A stretch of DNA of 64,000 bases from Nemania diffusa (GCA_038501195.1 JBBPUQ010000002.1:1922001-1986000); one strand, 5' to 3'. Shown: positions 48,866 through 60,648, counted from the first letter of the stretch. Made by a program: numbers and translations. Notes: generated by a model from the sequence alone, not told the origin.

Positions 48866-50060
48866 TTTGTAACAAGATTAAGTTGATGTTAGATGTAGGT
48901 AGTACAAGGGTATTTTTGTTTCTTGCATGGAGGGATGAGAGAAAAAGAAATAGACTGAGAGAATCTTCCTTTCCGTGTATTTAGCATTCTTTTTCTCGTA
49001 CCTGTTTGTAATGTTAGCTTACTGTCGAAATAGCTTTTGTTAGATAGCATACTCCTGATATACATATGAATCTTAAAAATATCTCCCGTATTCATTTTTG
49101 CTATGCGAGGACATCATTTATATAACAAGGGTGGGGAAATCATAATTATAAGATTGCATCTCATGTTTGTAGGACATACCAGCAACAAACTCGAGTTTCA
49201 AAAGTTGCGACGACGTGAATTCGATCGAACGTGTGGCTCTGGTTTCTCCTTGACCCGGGCGCCTATGGCCGCAACTTTTGGCTTGCGCGCCAACTTGACT
49301 GGGTAACAGCGTCTCGATAGGTAAAGAATTTATGGCCCCCCTGCGGGGTTAGTTTAGCTTAGGTAGCGAAGGGGCAGCGCTATGACGCAATGCCTTCATG
49401 ACGCCCAATCAACATCTTACCTTCTATCCAAAACAGGCATGACTTATACAGACTACCTATCCCAGGCCAGCAACGAAGTTGAACCCTTTGAGCTTGACAC
49501 AAAGGGAAACAACGCTTCGTTTCTTTGTGTTTTCTCTTATGGTTTACCAGCGATATAGAAATTTATGGCTAATCGTAAAAGGATATCTTCTTTGATGATA
49601 ATAATTTGCCTATTGTACATATACTTTGTTACCCAGTAATCAATGTGAACCAAGACACTAAATTTAGGGATTTTTCGGCGGCAAATAGGCGCCTAGTAAT
49701 GCTCTTTTTGACCCTTGTCCCTAACAACCAGATATCTTGGCAAATGAATAACTGCCTATAGACCTAGGTTGGCCATGGCATTCATTCAGGCTGGTACATT
49801 GACATGTTTATTGCAACATGAGGTAACCAACAGTGCAGGTCATGTTTGCCCTGTCCTTTTTGTTTTGCTATCTATTTATTGAGTTCTTTTATTATTTATT
49901 CTACCTTATACTTACCTTACCATCCTACCCAATACTCATACCTACTATTCCTCGTTACCTAGTAATTTTTACCTTCGCATTCTTCTAGCAACTGGTTGTG
50001 AGAAGCACTGCATTTTAATATTCATCGTTTTCTTCCTACATTCATTCAACAGTATCGAAT
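48866..50060. other. Intergenic region
   Basis: About 1.2 kb. Short ORFs only (67 codons at 49103-49306). Pyrimidine-rich DNA at 49850-50050 precedes the SUR7-like ATG and is probably its core promoter. Confidence 0.5.
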
Positions 50061-51166
50061 ATGGTTGCCCCAAGACAACCTTCCGTGGGCTTGTTGCTAC
50101 CACCCGTTCTTATCTCCTTCGTAGCCTTCATACTAGTGGTGATCGCCCTCTTGGCTGGGACCGGGCCACAGCAGGAATCTCTAGAACCTTATCATGTCAT
50201 CGCAGTACGTCAAACCCCTCAAGTGATCCTAGTAGTATACATATGTGACTAACCTTAACTCTTTAGGTGAACTTGTCCAACTTTGGCCAAGATCTTATCC
50301 CGACATCAACAGCATCTAACCCCAAGCCATCACAGACGAGCGGTGGTAGTTTCTTCGACCAGATCTCGGATGCCGCCCACGGTCTTGGTCAGGATATATC
50401 CGACGGCATCAATAACATCACGAATGGGATTGCCGACGAGCTCACCGAGGAGCTTGGGATCTCGCAGTGGTATAGTTTACACATGCTGACTGCTTGCGAG
50501 GGAATGTTCGCGCCAAATGCGTCAAGCCCTCAAGCTTGGTATAACTTGACCAACTGCACGGCGCAACAGCCAGGGTGTATGTAGTCCCCTTGAATCTTGA
50601 TAAACGCTCTAGCGGATATGTTATTAACCTAACTATATATAGTCAGGCTAAACCTTAGCCAAATCCTTGACCACGAGATACAGGCTGGACCGTTGAAACT
50701 AAATCTCAATCAACTCCCGATTCCCGACTCCGTTCAGGACGCCATCGATATCGTCAACGATGCACTTCTTGCGGTGCTCGTTTTCTATGCGCTAGCCAGT
50801 GCTCTCGCCGGGCTGTCCTTCCTAGTTAGCTTGGCGGTTTTAATACTACTTCGGAAGAAGGTCTCTAAGCCAGTTGTCTGGGCCAACATGGCCATCGCTG
50901 GCCTTGCTGCTTTCGTGCTTCTCATTGGGAGTGCGATCATCACGTATGTCAACAATAAAGGCGTCCCGGAGATCAATCACGCCGGCAAGGATGTAGGGAT
51001 CACGGGTATCAGAGGGTCCAAATTGATCAACCTCTCGTGGATTTCGTTCGGCCTCATGCTCATCACGTCGCTCTACTGGGGGCTGGCAACACTTAAGTAT
51101 GCGCAGAGATGGGTCATCATTGAGGACAGCTTCCGTCGTCGCGCCGAAAAGCCGCTCCCGTACTGA
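50061..51166 (+). CDS. SUR7/PalI-like four-span plasma membrane protein
   Basis: Three exons (50061-50204, 50267-50576, 50643-51166) encode 325 residues. One membrane helix lies near the N terminus (LISFVAFILVVIALLAG). A long extracytoplasmic loop follows with N-glycosylation sites (NITN, NASS, NLTN, NCTA) and two cysteines spaced as in the SUR7/PalI group (TACEGMF, TNC). Three more helices are near LLAVLVFYALASALAGL, AIAGLAAFVLLIG and LMLITSLYWGL, and the tail is short and basic (RRRAEKPLPY). SUR7 proteins mark eisosome domains and influence cell-wall synthesis; PalI senses ambient pH. Which branch this belongs to cannot be settled here. Confidence 0.8.
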
Positions 51167-51775
51167 TGATGATATCGGTTATATTCCATCACACCTTTGT
51201 GCAAAATCGAGCCGATTTTGGAGCAAAGCAAAAAGTGGCTGGAAGCGACTATTGATATTAAATACACCGTATTCGATTCTTGATTTAGGGCATGAGTTGG
51301 CGTCAGGATTGGGTGTACTGGGCAAGATACCTCTGATTATACATGGGGTTGACTTAGCGGAATAGTCTGGCAGGCAAGATTATTCTGACATGGGTCAAAA
51401 AAGAGTAGCGAATACCTTAGTACCTACTTCATAATAATGCAACATAAAATCTATCTAGTCTCATCTTTGTCACATGCCAGATAGCCGAGTGTGTTACAGA
51501 TGCAGGGGTGATATCATGTATTGATTGCATAGGCAGGTACCTACTAGGAGAAAGGCAGGCGTGATCGTCGTATCTCTAGTGATTCTCCACACAACCCTCC
51601 ATCTCTCTAGCTCGACTCGTCTGTACGACGATCCCTTCGTTTCCATCATTATAATCAACAACCCCTATGTGAAAAAGCTCAGTGCAAGATTCTGACAATC
51701 TGACAGAACTCACTCTATTTTATAACCGAATTAGTTCTCCAGGCCTATCCACCCCTTTCTCCTCACGCTTCCACT
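51167..51775. other. Intergenic spacer
   Basis: Between the SUR7-like gene and MscL, both on the plus strand. The 3' side (51570-51770) is pyrimidine-rich and probably the MscL promoter. No gene seen. Confidence 0.45.
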
Positions 51776-52570
51776 ATGCCTCTACTCTACGCTTCGTCAA
51801 TTGCCGAGGACGAGCGGCGGAGCTTGCTCGAGCAGGGCGAGGAACAGGCAAAGCGCATGTTCACGGGCTTCATCGATTTTGCCTTTTCTGGGAATATTCT
51901 TGAGATAGCTTTTGGTTTAATGTCAGTTATCGCATTTCTTAATAAGATTAGCTAATGTCTAGATGATTACTATATCATGTCTGCTCCTTGCTAAATATCC
52001 GTGCTCCCGCCGCTATCAAGGTTCACTAACAGTGGCAGCGTAATCGAATAGTCTAGCCAATGCCTTCACAGCTGTCACGAACTCATTCGTCAATGACATC
52101 CTCCTTCCCCCGTTGTCAATTCTACTGCCTTTGAACCGCAATATAGACGAGAAGTTCTTCGTTCTTAGGCCAGGTCCCCAGTATGAAGAACAAGACGGAT
52201 ACAACACAATTGACCTAGCGCAGCAGGACGGCGCAGTAGTTTTGGCCTACGGGTATGTCTTCACCTCGATGCAAGCACCATTGCTTTAATGCTCACTACT
52301 TATCATGGCAGTGGATTTATCCGACATGTTGTCAGCTTTCTCTTTCTTGGGACCATGCTTTACGTTCTCGCTTGTCTCTACCAATACTTCTCGAAAGATG
52401 ACATCATCAAACATACTATCAAATGTCGCTATTGCAAGAAACGCGTTAGCTCAAAGGTCAGTAGCTAGTACGCACACGGAGTTTTGGACATCACTGATAG
52501 GTATGTCTAGGCAACACGCTGCATCAATTGCACTAGCTGGCTCGACGGTCGCGAAGAACGTATGCGCTGA
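51776..52570 (+). CDS. Large-conductance mechanosensitive channel (MscL) homolog with C-terminal zinc ribbon
   Basis: Four exons (51776-51921, 52052-52252, 52312-52456, 52511-52570) give 183 residues. TM1 and the following turn read FIDFAFSGNILEIAFGLI...AFTAVTNSFVNDILLPPL, the MscL signature including the glycine/alanine-rich pore helix and the conserved Asn-Asp after it. The loop FFVLRPGP and a second helix GGFIRHVVSFLFLGTMLYVL complete the two-helix subunit. After a positively charged linker come CRYCKK and CINCTSWLDGR, two CxxC knuckles forming a probable zinc ribbon absent from bacterial MscL. MscL opens under membrane tension to release solutes. Bacterial-type MscL occurs in many filamentous fungi. 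It is tail to tail with the dioxygenase, 262 bp apart. Confidence 0.88.
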
Positions 52571-52832
52571 GAGCTTAATTCACATCGCCCTTTTTTCTGT
52601 CCACAGGTCCTAGATAGCGTCTCATCCATCTTCGCGTCCAGCCAACCAGCATTAAACCTTTTGGCCAAACCAATCATGTGCTAGATGAAGTTGGGGCTTA
52701 GGACTATCCTTATCATTAAAATAGTGGGCATGACACCAACTCTATTCCGTCGGATTTTGCATTGATATACCCAGGAGAGCAACATGTATATACGTATACA
52801 GATCCCAAGTTCGAAATAAGAAAGCAACCGCT

Positions 52833-54430
52833 TTACGCACTGCCAGCATCACGCTTCTTTTTCATACATGGCCCCCAAAACTTAGTTGGAGTACCCGTGG
52901 GCCTAGGCGGGAAGGGGAAGCCACCGGGGAAGCCAGTAGGGAACCCTGGGAAGCCCCCTGGGAAACCAGTAGGGAAGCCAGTAGGGAATCCGCCTGGAGG
53001 AGGTGTGAAATTGAATGTAGGCGAACGATCGACGCCGCCTTCCTTATAATACCAGGCACCAGGCGTGGCCAGGGCATTATAATCAGCAGTACCGTTTATA
53101 CCAATAGTGGCCCACATGAGCAATCCATCATCAGGGTCCTCGCTTAACATAACGTAGTCCATGAATGGGTCATGGTCGCTGCTTGCCTGCTGGGAAGTCA
53201 GGAAGTCATCGACGTTGTAAGTTAGTTGATATTTGTTTTGTCTATAGGGATTCATTCCCTCGACGGCATCAATCAACTCTTGGTCAAAGTAAAGCTGCCC
53301 GACTGCAACGCTCAAGGTTAGTATTTGCTGGCGACACTTTCAATGCAGTTTGAAGGTGCTCAAATCACTTACTATGGTTAACTTTCCCACCCACATACGT
53401 CCCGTTGTCGAGAAGCTTAGCCCCGCGGTTGCTGGTCACATGAATGTGATTTACGCGTCCTTCGTAATGTCCTGGGAATAAGGTCTCGAAGTTGGCTACG
53501 CCTTCAGCATCTGAAATCTGCACTCCACGTAGGAATGTAGTATTTAGCCCAGCCCCTGCCACGACGCCCGAGTAAATACCCGACGAGTTCGCATGCCATA
53601 CACTACAACACTAAGGATCAATTATCGCCATTCTGAACATAACTCATGAATTTCTCAACTATACAAGGTTTCTCGGATATGCTTGTGCCCCGAACAGTAG
53701 CTCCCACATAAGGTGATGCTAAAAACAGGGAGAAAACGGGGCTGAGAATTACTCACTCAACTAGCATGTTGGGGACTGGAGCACAGGTCGAGATGTCCAC
53801 TATAATTACGTTAAATCTTGTGCATCCTTCGGGATGTCGGGAAGGAAAGTAGCTAAAAACTTACCAAACTGAAGGTCTAGGTGTATCGGAATTCCCTCCT
53901 GGTCCTCGATAACATTTGAGCGGATGAACTCGCCACCAACCCAATATGGCCCGATGATTGTCTCAGGTGCAAGTCCAATAGTGGCATTCGAAGCGAATAT
54001 TGTTTCGTGCGGCGTTGACGTCGACCAGTCGCCGTGTATGTCTGTTCGGTCATGGCATGTCTGCAGGTACTCGTCTAGAACGTCCTGGTTCTGTCTAGCT
54101 TTCATGCGTTCTAATTTTCATAGTCAGTATTTTGACTGCCTCTTATAATCGTCAAAGCGACAGGTAGAGACGATAAAGCCTACTGTGTTCAATATCGCGT
54201 TTCTCGCGAAGTTCGGCCGCCTTAGCAGCACGTCGCAGCGCGGCTCTTCGTGCCATCGTCTGCCCATTAGCGCTACTCTTGCACTTGGCCAGTGCTGCCT
54301 CTGCATTTCGCATCCCGATTTCATGGTGTTGAAGATCCCGTCGACGCTTTGCATCATTGTGATGCTCACCTGGGTGTGCGAGGCTAACGCCGCAAAGGGC
54401 TGCGAGCGAAAGAATCCGGAAGTTCACCAT
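52833..54430 (-). CDS. Secreted intradiol ring-cleavage dioxygenase
   Basis: Five exons (54430-54184, 54110-53865, 53799-53757, 53602-53373, 53302-52833) encode 411 residues. Residues 1-18 are a signal peptide (ILSLAALCGVSLA). The non-haem iron ligands of intradiol dioxygenases are all present: Y138 (IGPYWVGGE), Y225 (PGHYEGR), H231 and H233 (VNHIHV). Conserved VDISTCAPVPNMLVDVWHAN and YSGVVAG blocks surround them. Secreted members oxidise catechols from lignin or plant phenolics in fungi. After the catalytic domain the protein has a tail built from GFPTG/GFPGG repeats and ends WGPCMKKKRDAGSA, which resembles an extended linker or wall-associated tail. The N-terminal charged helix (residues 25-80) is usual for this subfamily. 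Confidence 0.93.
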
Positions 54431-55968
54431 CGTGGCTATTGGGTTATACCGGGCAATACTCTACGAATACGATAGGCTCTTTCGAGGAGACAAAACAGTC
54501 TATCGCTCGACTTTAATACCTTTTACCCTTAGCACCGAGCTTCAGATTTTAAATATTCATTCCCATTTCTTCAATATCTCTAGGGCAGGTGAGTTATCAT
54601 CCGGCTACTTATTTCGACCAATCTGTGTCCTTGCATATCAGCTTAGCCGCGAATTGAGTTATTACGTAGACCTAATAAGTGCATCGTTGGCTCCGACTGG
54701 CCAATTGATATTGACTCGAGGTCGTCGATAGGGTTACTGAGAGATGTGGTACGACTTCATTTAGTCGTGACTCCATGGCCATCTGTGCATCTGCCGACTT
54801 TGTTGGATGCCACGAGATGTCTACTCCAGACGATCCAAAGGGATGGTATATATCCTAGGTGCTGCCAAGACGAAATCCCCAGCTTACGCGTACGAATCTA
54901 TCACTTAATGCGGCCAGCATCTCTCGTGGGATAGGCGGCTGAATTGTCGGAACCATGTACACGGTATTTACCCATTGGCTGCAGTGCTGATCACCGTCGG
55001 TAACCTATGCTCAAGGCGTTTCCTCCACGCTGCCTTATGTAAGGACCTCGGAACTATTTGCCTTGTATGTTTGCCGGCGCGGCTAGCTTCAAATGAAACG
55101 CGCAAGCTGCTTGACGTGAGTAATAGCTAGGTAGTAACGGAAAATTACCTGTGGAAAGTGCCTCGGGTAGCTTGAGGAGAATGGATCCTCTATACCGTCC
55201 CTAATGATTTGTCCTCGTAGCTTCTACTCGTAGATTCATTGATTGAGCCTCATCTCATAATTCTCATAGTCTAGCATAATATTTTGAGTTACTTTTACTC
55301 AACGATGATGAATAGCGTCGTTGCGCAAGTTCTCATAGCAAATGTAATCCCTCACTTTGAACGAGATACTATAATATCCTTTTGAGAAAGCGACTGCACA
55401 CCGAGCTGGGTAATTGGGTCAATCCCGTTGAAACCATGCTTGCTCACCTACAAGATGGTGAAAAGAGGGCAGGGATCACGCAATTTGACACAATACAATT
55501 GAAATCCTAACTCTACGGCAAAAACACACGCCTCTGGTTAAGCTAGGTCATTCGGTCATAGACCGCTTTCGTTTTATGTTCATAAGATTATAATGTCATC
55601 ACACAAAGAGAACTCAAAGGGTTATATTATAAGATAAACACGCAATGCATCTGTTCTCGAGACATTCTTTCTATTTTACATATAAGAACAACGCTGTATT
55701 AGCATCCCTATTCATCTTACAAAATGACCTTGGAGTCGCCAAGACCAGCCGAGAATAGTCGGAAGTGACTGAGGCCTTTCCCATGTAGCGTAGCGAACCT
55801 AAGGACTCGACCCTCTACAAATTGATGCACTATCCAAATTGCAAGATAAGTTCAATTAATCAGTTCTTTTAGATATATCATCAACACTCTCACCGATTAG
55901 AAGCTGGTTTATGGGCTGTAATATATCTATTGGTTTAGTGGTTGTCTTAATTATAGTAAACTCAAAAA
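54431..55968. other. Intergenic region upstream of the dioxygenase
   Basis: About 1.5 kb with no supported gene; ORFs of 60-100 codons at 54185-54934 (+) lack domains. It includes the dioxygenase promoter and the tRNA 5' flank. Confidence 0.5.
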
Positions 55969-56040
55969 GCTGTAGTAGTGTAGTGGTTATCATTCTAGCC
56001 TTCCAAGCTTGAGACCGGCGTTCGATTCGCCGTTACAGCA
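55969..56040 (+). tRNA. tRNA-Gly (anticodon TCC)
   Basis: A 72-nt cloverleaf: acceptor strands GCTGTAG and TTACAGC pair over 7 bp (last pair G-T) with A as discriminator; D arm AGTAGTGTAGTGGTTATCA; anticodon loop CTTCCAA with TCC at 56002-56004; T arm CGGCG-TTCGATT-CGCCG, perfect. The anticodon stem (CTAGC/GCTTG) has a T-T mismatch at its second pair. No intron. Followed by a T run at 56057-56065 that can end Pol III transcription. Confidence 0.9.
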
Positions 56041-56596
56041 TATTCTACAACATTTGTTTTTTTTTCAGTTTTTTTTAGCAGTCATTAATTGTGCTTTAGG
56101 TAATTGCTAGACAGGTGGGGATTGTGCATCTTAGACTAATCAGGGGTTGATGCGAATTATGTGAATTAATCATCACTCATAGGAGGTACAATCTACAGCG
56201 CGATTGGCGAAGGGGTTCTTCACGAGGGCCATCATGCTAGAGCGGTCTTCCCAGGAGCGCAAGCAAAACGTACGACTAGATGGGGCGCCCAGACGCCACT
56301 CTAAGAGAGTATTGTATAGTAATGCATGGGGCTCGTATAGAACTAACTAAATTTACGTCAAGCTTATGATTTTAGTCTTCCGCGATAACACTATTAATTC
56401 ACGAGGCCTCATTGAGTAAGTTCCAGGGTTGCAAGTTTAGACTAATTTTCGTATTATTAAGGAGAGTGTAGGCATACATAACGCTGCTATGCAACAAAAG
56501 GACCGTCTTCATTTCATAACCACACACAAACGAAATCATTCACCGTTCCCATAACTCGAAATCTCAACCGCCAAAGCTTTCGCGAGCTTAGGGCCA
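56041..56596. other. Intergenic spacer with Pol III terminator-like T tracts
   Basis: T tracts at 56057-56065 and 56071-56076 downstream of the tRNA, then no feature up to the stop of the small secreted protein gene. Confidence 0.5.
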
Positions 56597-56983
56597 TTAG
56601 ACACAGTAGGGCAGGTTGTCGATGGACGTGCACTTGGTTCCCTTGGGGCAGACACCGGCATCCTAGTGAACAGAAGACAGCAATGTTAGTATCGGTGCGT
56701 ATCAATATCAGGGCCGTGTAGGTAGCTTCTTTGTTGCAGTTCTAGATATGACGAGTATAGAAGGGAGGGGGAAACTGTGACAGAGAAGTGAAGGCTAAGG
56801 GGCTCCTTAGATATGTCAAGGCCAACGTACCAGGAATGTCCCATCGACATTGCATACGAGCCAGCCGGAGTGGTCAGGCTTGCACACGTACGAAGGGGGC
56901 GTGCACTGCGTTCCGCGGCTGTCTAGGCCAGTTGAGGCGGCCAGAGCCGTGGCGGCGAGGGCGGCGACAGCAAAGAACTTCAT
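56597..56983 (-). CDS. Small secreted cysteine-rich protein (effector-like)
   Basis: Two exons (56983-56831, 56662-56597) encode 72 residues. Residues 1-16 form a strong signal peptide (MKFFAVAALAATALA). The mature peptide of about 55 residues has six cysteines (TQC, YVC, LVC, GVC, TKC, PYC), enough for three disulfides. It ends DNLPYCV. No known family is recognised. The start was chosen because the in-frame upstream ATG at 57115 would put 44 unrelated residues before the signal peptide. A TATA box lies about 140 bp upstream. Size, secretion and cysteine content match candidate effectors or antimicrobial peptides, but activity is not known. Confidence 0.75.
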
Positions 56984-58208
56984 TGTGTTGGCTTTTAAAA
57001 TTGTAGGAATATTTCCTTCGTAATTAGAGTAGGATGATGGTCTGCTGAGGGTAGCTAGATGGGTGATGTTGCGATGAAGACTGGGGATGTTGCAATCTCC
57101 TAGGTTGGACGACAACCAGACTCTTTATACTCGGGAACACGACAGCTAACCTTAATTCTCTTTCTTGATGCTCGCATATAGACTCCTCGAAACCAAACTC
57201 GATCATAGGACTTCCCCTCTTGCCTGCCGTGGCATAAGATCCGATCCGCATTCTTCTGCTATACGACATAGAATCGTTCAGCTTTGGCATGTTGCGTCAG
57301 GCTGAGTGAGCCTTCACCGACCCATTTCAATCGCCGGGTAAGCCTCAATTACGAAGATGACGTTGAAGGCTCACTTAGTAGTTGTAATATTTAGGACTTC
57401 ACCTTTGACTCCAAGCCATTGCCCACTAGCGTTATGCAATCCATGTCACTTGACCTGGGTAGTGGGCAGGAATACGAACAGCGGAAACTGCCTCACGAGC
57501 ATCGAGATTTTATCAGCGGACATTGAAAGAAAGCTAAAGGTTCTACCTCGTAATCGCCAAATAAAATTAGTGTATAATCCAGGTGAGATTCTGAAATGCA
57601 TCCATTGTGCCCAAGTCCCCGGATCCGTTCTCCGCAAAGTGAAAGAGATCCCGATATGACAACTAGCGCTACCGCAACATTCAGCCGTACCTATCGAAAG
57701 AGCCGGCCGGCATGCGAGCACTTAAGGGCATGTGGTGGATGACTGCATAGCCTCACCCGAGACTTGGCCGAGAAGGCTATGTATTCTACCACTAGAACAA
57801 TAGGACTAGAACCCTACGGCAGCACCTGGTAGCGAATCAAGTTTCCTAATATATCTAGCTACTATAAATTGGGCGATTAAGAACACCGATTGACCTAATA
57901 GAAATCGGAAGACTGCAGTCATCAATCGTATAAGCTGACGAACCAAAGTATCTCGGAGTTTCATATTGTCCGAACACAGCCGAATTCCGTCTCTAGGAAG
58001 TGATCTGAAAGTAGCAGGCCTCGGCATTCATCTCACTAGCCAGTATTCGATAATTGGGACTAAAATTCTGTGTAAGATTCTCGTTCTCGTTCTGAAGCGA
58101 TCGGTCTTTGGTGTGACATAGAACTCGCTGCGAGACCATTACTAGGGCTTTATCCTAGCAAGGATGAAGGTAGTGAAAGTTATATACCTTTGCATTAGAA
58201 TCTGTGGC
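56984..58208. other. Intergenic region
   Basis: Promoter of the small secreted protein gene (near 57000-57150) and the 3' flank of EED. ORFs of 73-107 codons here have no domain; the one at 58164-58487 is antisense to EED. Confidence 0.5.
57124..57130 (-). promoter_or_regulatory. TATA box of the small secreted protein gene
   Basis: TATAAAG on the minus strand, about 140 bp upstream of the ATG. Confidence 0.45.
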
Positions 58209-60248
58209 TTATTGAGGGTCGACGATGTTATCTTTCTTGGCCCAGCGTTGCATAACAATAGCGAGGTTCTTGCTTCCTACGACGACACACCAGTCACCGT
58301 GAGCGCTCCATGCAACCTGACGCCCAACAAAGTCCTTAACGCTAATGTTGCTCTGGTAATGGGCTCTCACTGGTTCTTCCACACGAGTCAAGTCATACTT
58401 GCCTTCCCACGATTCAAGTGTTTCTTGTCCGTAGTCGGCGTTAATATCGACGTGGGTTTCGGCGTCCACACTACCTGTCCGACCTGAAAACACCGAGTCT
58501 CTATCGCTTGCAGCGTCTTTAAGCTTGTTGATGGGATCCCCCTTAACCCTGTGCTGAATTGGCACTAGCCATCCTGGACGGTGGATGGGTTGTAACGGAT
58601 CCCGAGCCGGATCTCTAAAGTCATTTATGAAGTCATGATAGCCCAATAAACGTGCTAAATCCCAGAAGAAAATGGCTGAGTGGGCATTGCCGAAAGCGAG
58701 AACCGGGTGTTTTCCCTTATTATGATAGAGCTTAAAACGAAGGTAGAATTGGTGACCGCAATTGGGTGTATAGAATTGAAGTAGTCGTGTGTATTGTGGT
58801 GGGCATGATGAAGCTGTTGCCGGCGCGAACGCAGAACGAGTCAGTCGTTCCGGATCGCTTGTCGTTGGCGCTTCAGCTGCGGTAGGGGGCGGGTCCCGTG
58901 ATGAGAAACCCTCAATACGCCAAAGCACGATAATATCTTCGTGACAGGCCCGTGATAAAATGAGGTCACCGAAGAAAGCCACGCTTAACACTTGTTAGCA
59001 AAATTCTGAGAGAATCCCATCGGGACAGTACATACCAGTCGACGATGCCACTATGCACCTCAGAGGTAAAGAAGTGCGGGTAGTGAATCACAACAGGCTC
59101 AGGCGGGTTCTTGCCACCCTGTTTCGGTGGCAGATCAGGCAGTGTCCACTAGACGGTGTTAATAGGTATGTGAAATACGCTGTGTCTCGGCTATACATAC
59201 TAGACAAACGACGTTGTCATGACCAGCAGAGAGAACATATCTACCAGAACTATGGAAAGCCTTCAAATTATCAGCCATAGCCATTTAACCAAGGTAGGCA
59301 CTAAACACCGGATAGTTAGGAAACCTACCACTGTCAAAAGATGTGCCGAGTGACCTTCTCCTGCAAGTAAGCATACACATGGTTGCTTCGACCATGCAGG
59401 ATCAAGACTCCATATGCGAATTGTTGTGTCGTCGGATGCCGATGCAATTAGCAGACTATCGGTAGGGCATGTGGCGAGGTCATTTATTTCCTAATCATCG
59501 ATAAGCCAGCTTCAAAGATATGGAAATCTCATAAACTCACACCCCCGTGACCAACAAGGACCTAGGCATGGCAGCATCTTCAGTCAGCGCAGAGTACACT
59601 ATCTTGATCGGAGGCAAGATTTTACCTTCACCAACGTGCCTTGTATGACATCGTAGACTTTGATCATAGAATCCCGGCCAGCGATGCATAGCCAGGGCGC
59701 TTCTGTCACTGGGTCTTTGGACCAGGTGCAGCTGCAATTCAACGCATCTTTCTGCCGACAGTTACTAAGACGACCAAAGAAAAGAGGGTCCTGGAGTGCC
59801 CTACATCATCATCTCTAAACAATCGGATGAGTTCGTATGGGGGGTTTATCTTGTTTGAAAGTCGATAGATAACAACCTAATTGCTGTCAGGCAGAGCTTC
59901 CGCCAAAGCGTGCATAGGGAACGAACGTGTTTCTTACTGACTGCGGCAAAGATGGGATCATGATGGTCATCTGCGTATGGATAGAATTTGACGTCGAAGA
60001 ATTCTATCGCCGTACTTAGCACCTAGACCTTAGATCTTCACAATTCGCACTGCTCCCTCCCTACCTGTGTCTTGATCATCTGGCGCGTATAGATAATCAT
60101 CCTAAGAAATGCACAGACAAACAGTCAGCCAAGGATCTAAAGCGGCATCACGCCGTAATAGGAGACGGCGTAACAAGCGTACTTCGAAGCCTATCGAGGC
60201 TCGTAGCCGAGGCAAATCCCATTCGTCATGATTGACAGTTGACGGCAT
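58209..60248 (-). CDS. EED: EED, WD40 subunit of Polycomb repressive complex 2
   Basis: Ten exons: 60248-60183, 60101-60065, 60003-59927, 59876-59805, 59751-59626, 59561-59541, 59490-59329, 59260-59201, 59148-59036, 58983-58209. They give 502 residues with every junction in phase. The order of motifs is that of fungal EED/ESC: HDEWDLPRLRAS, FFDVKFYPY, VSKKHVVIYRL, LCIAGRDSMIKVYDV, LVGHGGEINDLA, SASDDTTIRIWSLDPAW, GRYVLSAGHD, LWTLPDLPPK, HYPHFFTSEVHSGIVD, ACHEDIIVLWRIEGFSS, then a last blade with GRQVAWSAHGDWCVVV. EED binds trimethylated H3K27 and activates the methyltransferase, silencing facultative heterochromatin. Exon 6 has only 21 nt. The ATG is inferred; an open block upstream could extend the protein. 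Confidence 0.93.
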
Positions 60249-60452
60249 GGCGACTGCGTTGGATGATCGATCCGGGTCGGTCCAACAAATCCTGCAGTAG
60301 CGCTAATTCCGACTACCTATAGAAACAATGCGACTCTAGAATGAGGGTACCTCTTTACTCTTTAAAGTGTCCTCGGAGTGGGGTTTCAATTCAATAAGGC
60401 TTGATGCAGACAGTCGCGACAACTTGCATTAGAACCTCTTAAAGTCACCCAC

Positions 60453-60572
60453 CTCGTCGTGCAAGCCAGAATAGCGTTGGCCAGGTGCAGTCTCACCATC
60501 AAGGTGGTAAGTCATATATGCCTTTAGTTCTGAGATTGATAATGGAATTGGAGGTACATGCTTATAGGCGAG
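60453..60572 (-). other. Exon-like open block upstream of EED
   Basis: Exactly 40 codons (LAYKHVPPIPLSISEL... ending RYSGLHDE) lie between CATCAG and a GTGGGT donor. Splicing it to the TAG at 60311-60313 continues in frame into the EED ATG with no stop. It could be a 5' exon giving EED an N-terminal extension, or the remnant of another gene. Not recognised as any family. Confidence 0.3.
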
Positions 60573-60648
60573 CTGATGAGCAAAGAAAAATGTCAGTATC
60601 GCAGCATGACTAACATCGAGATAGAAGGGCAGCTACCTAGAACCAGCG

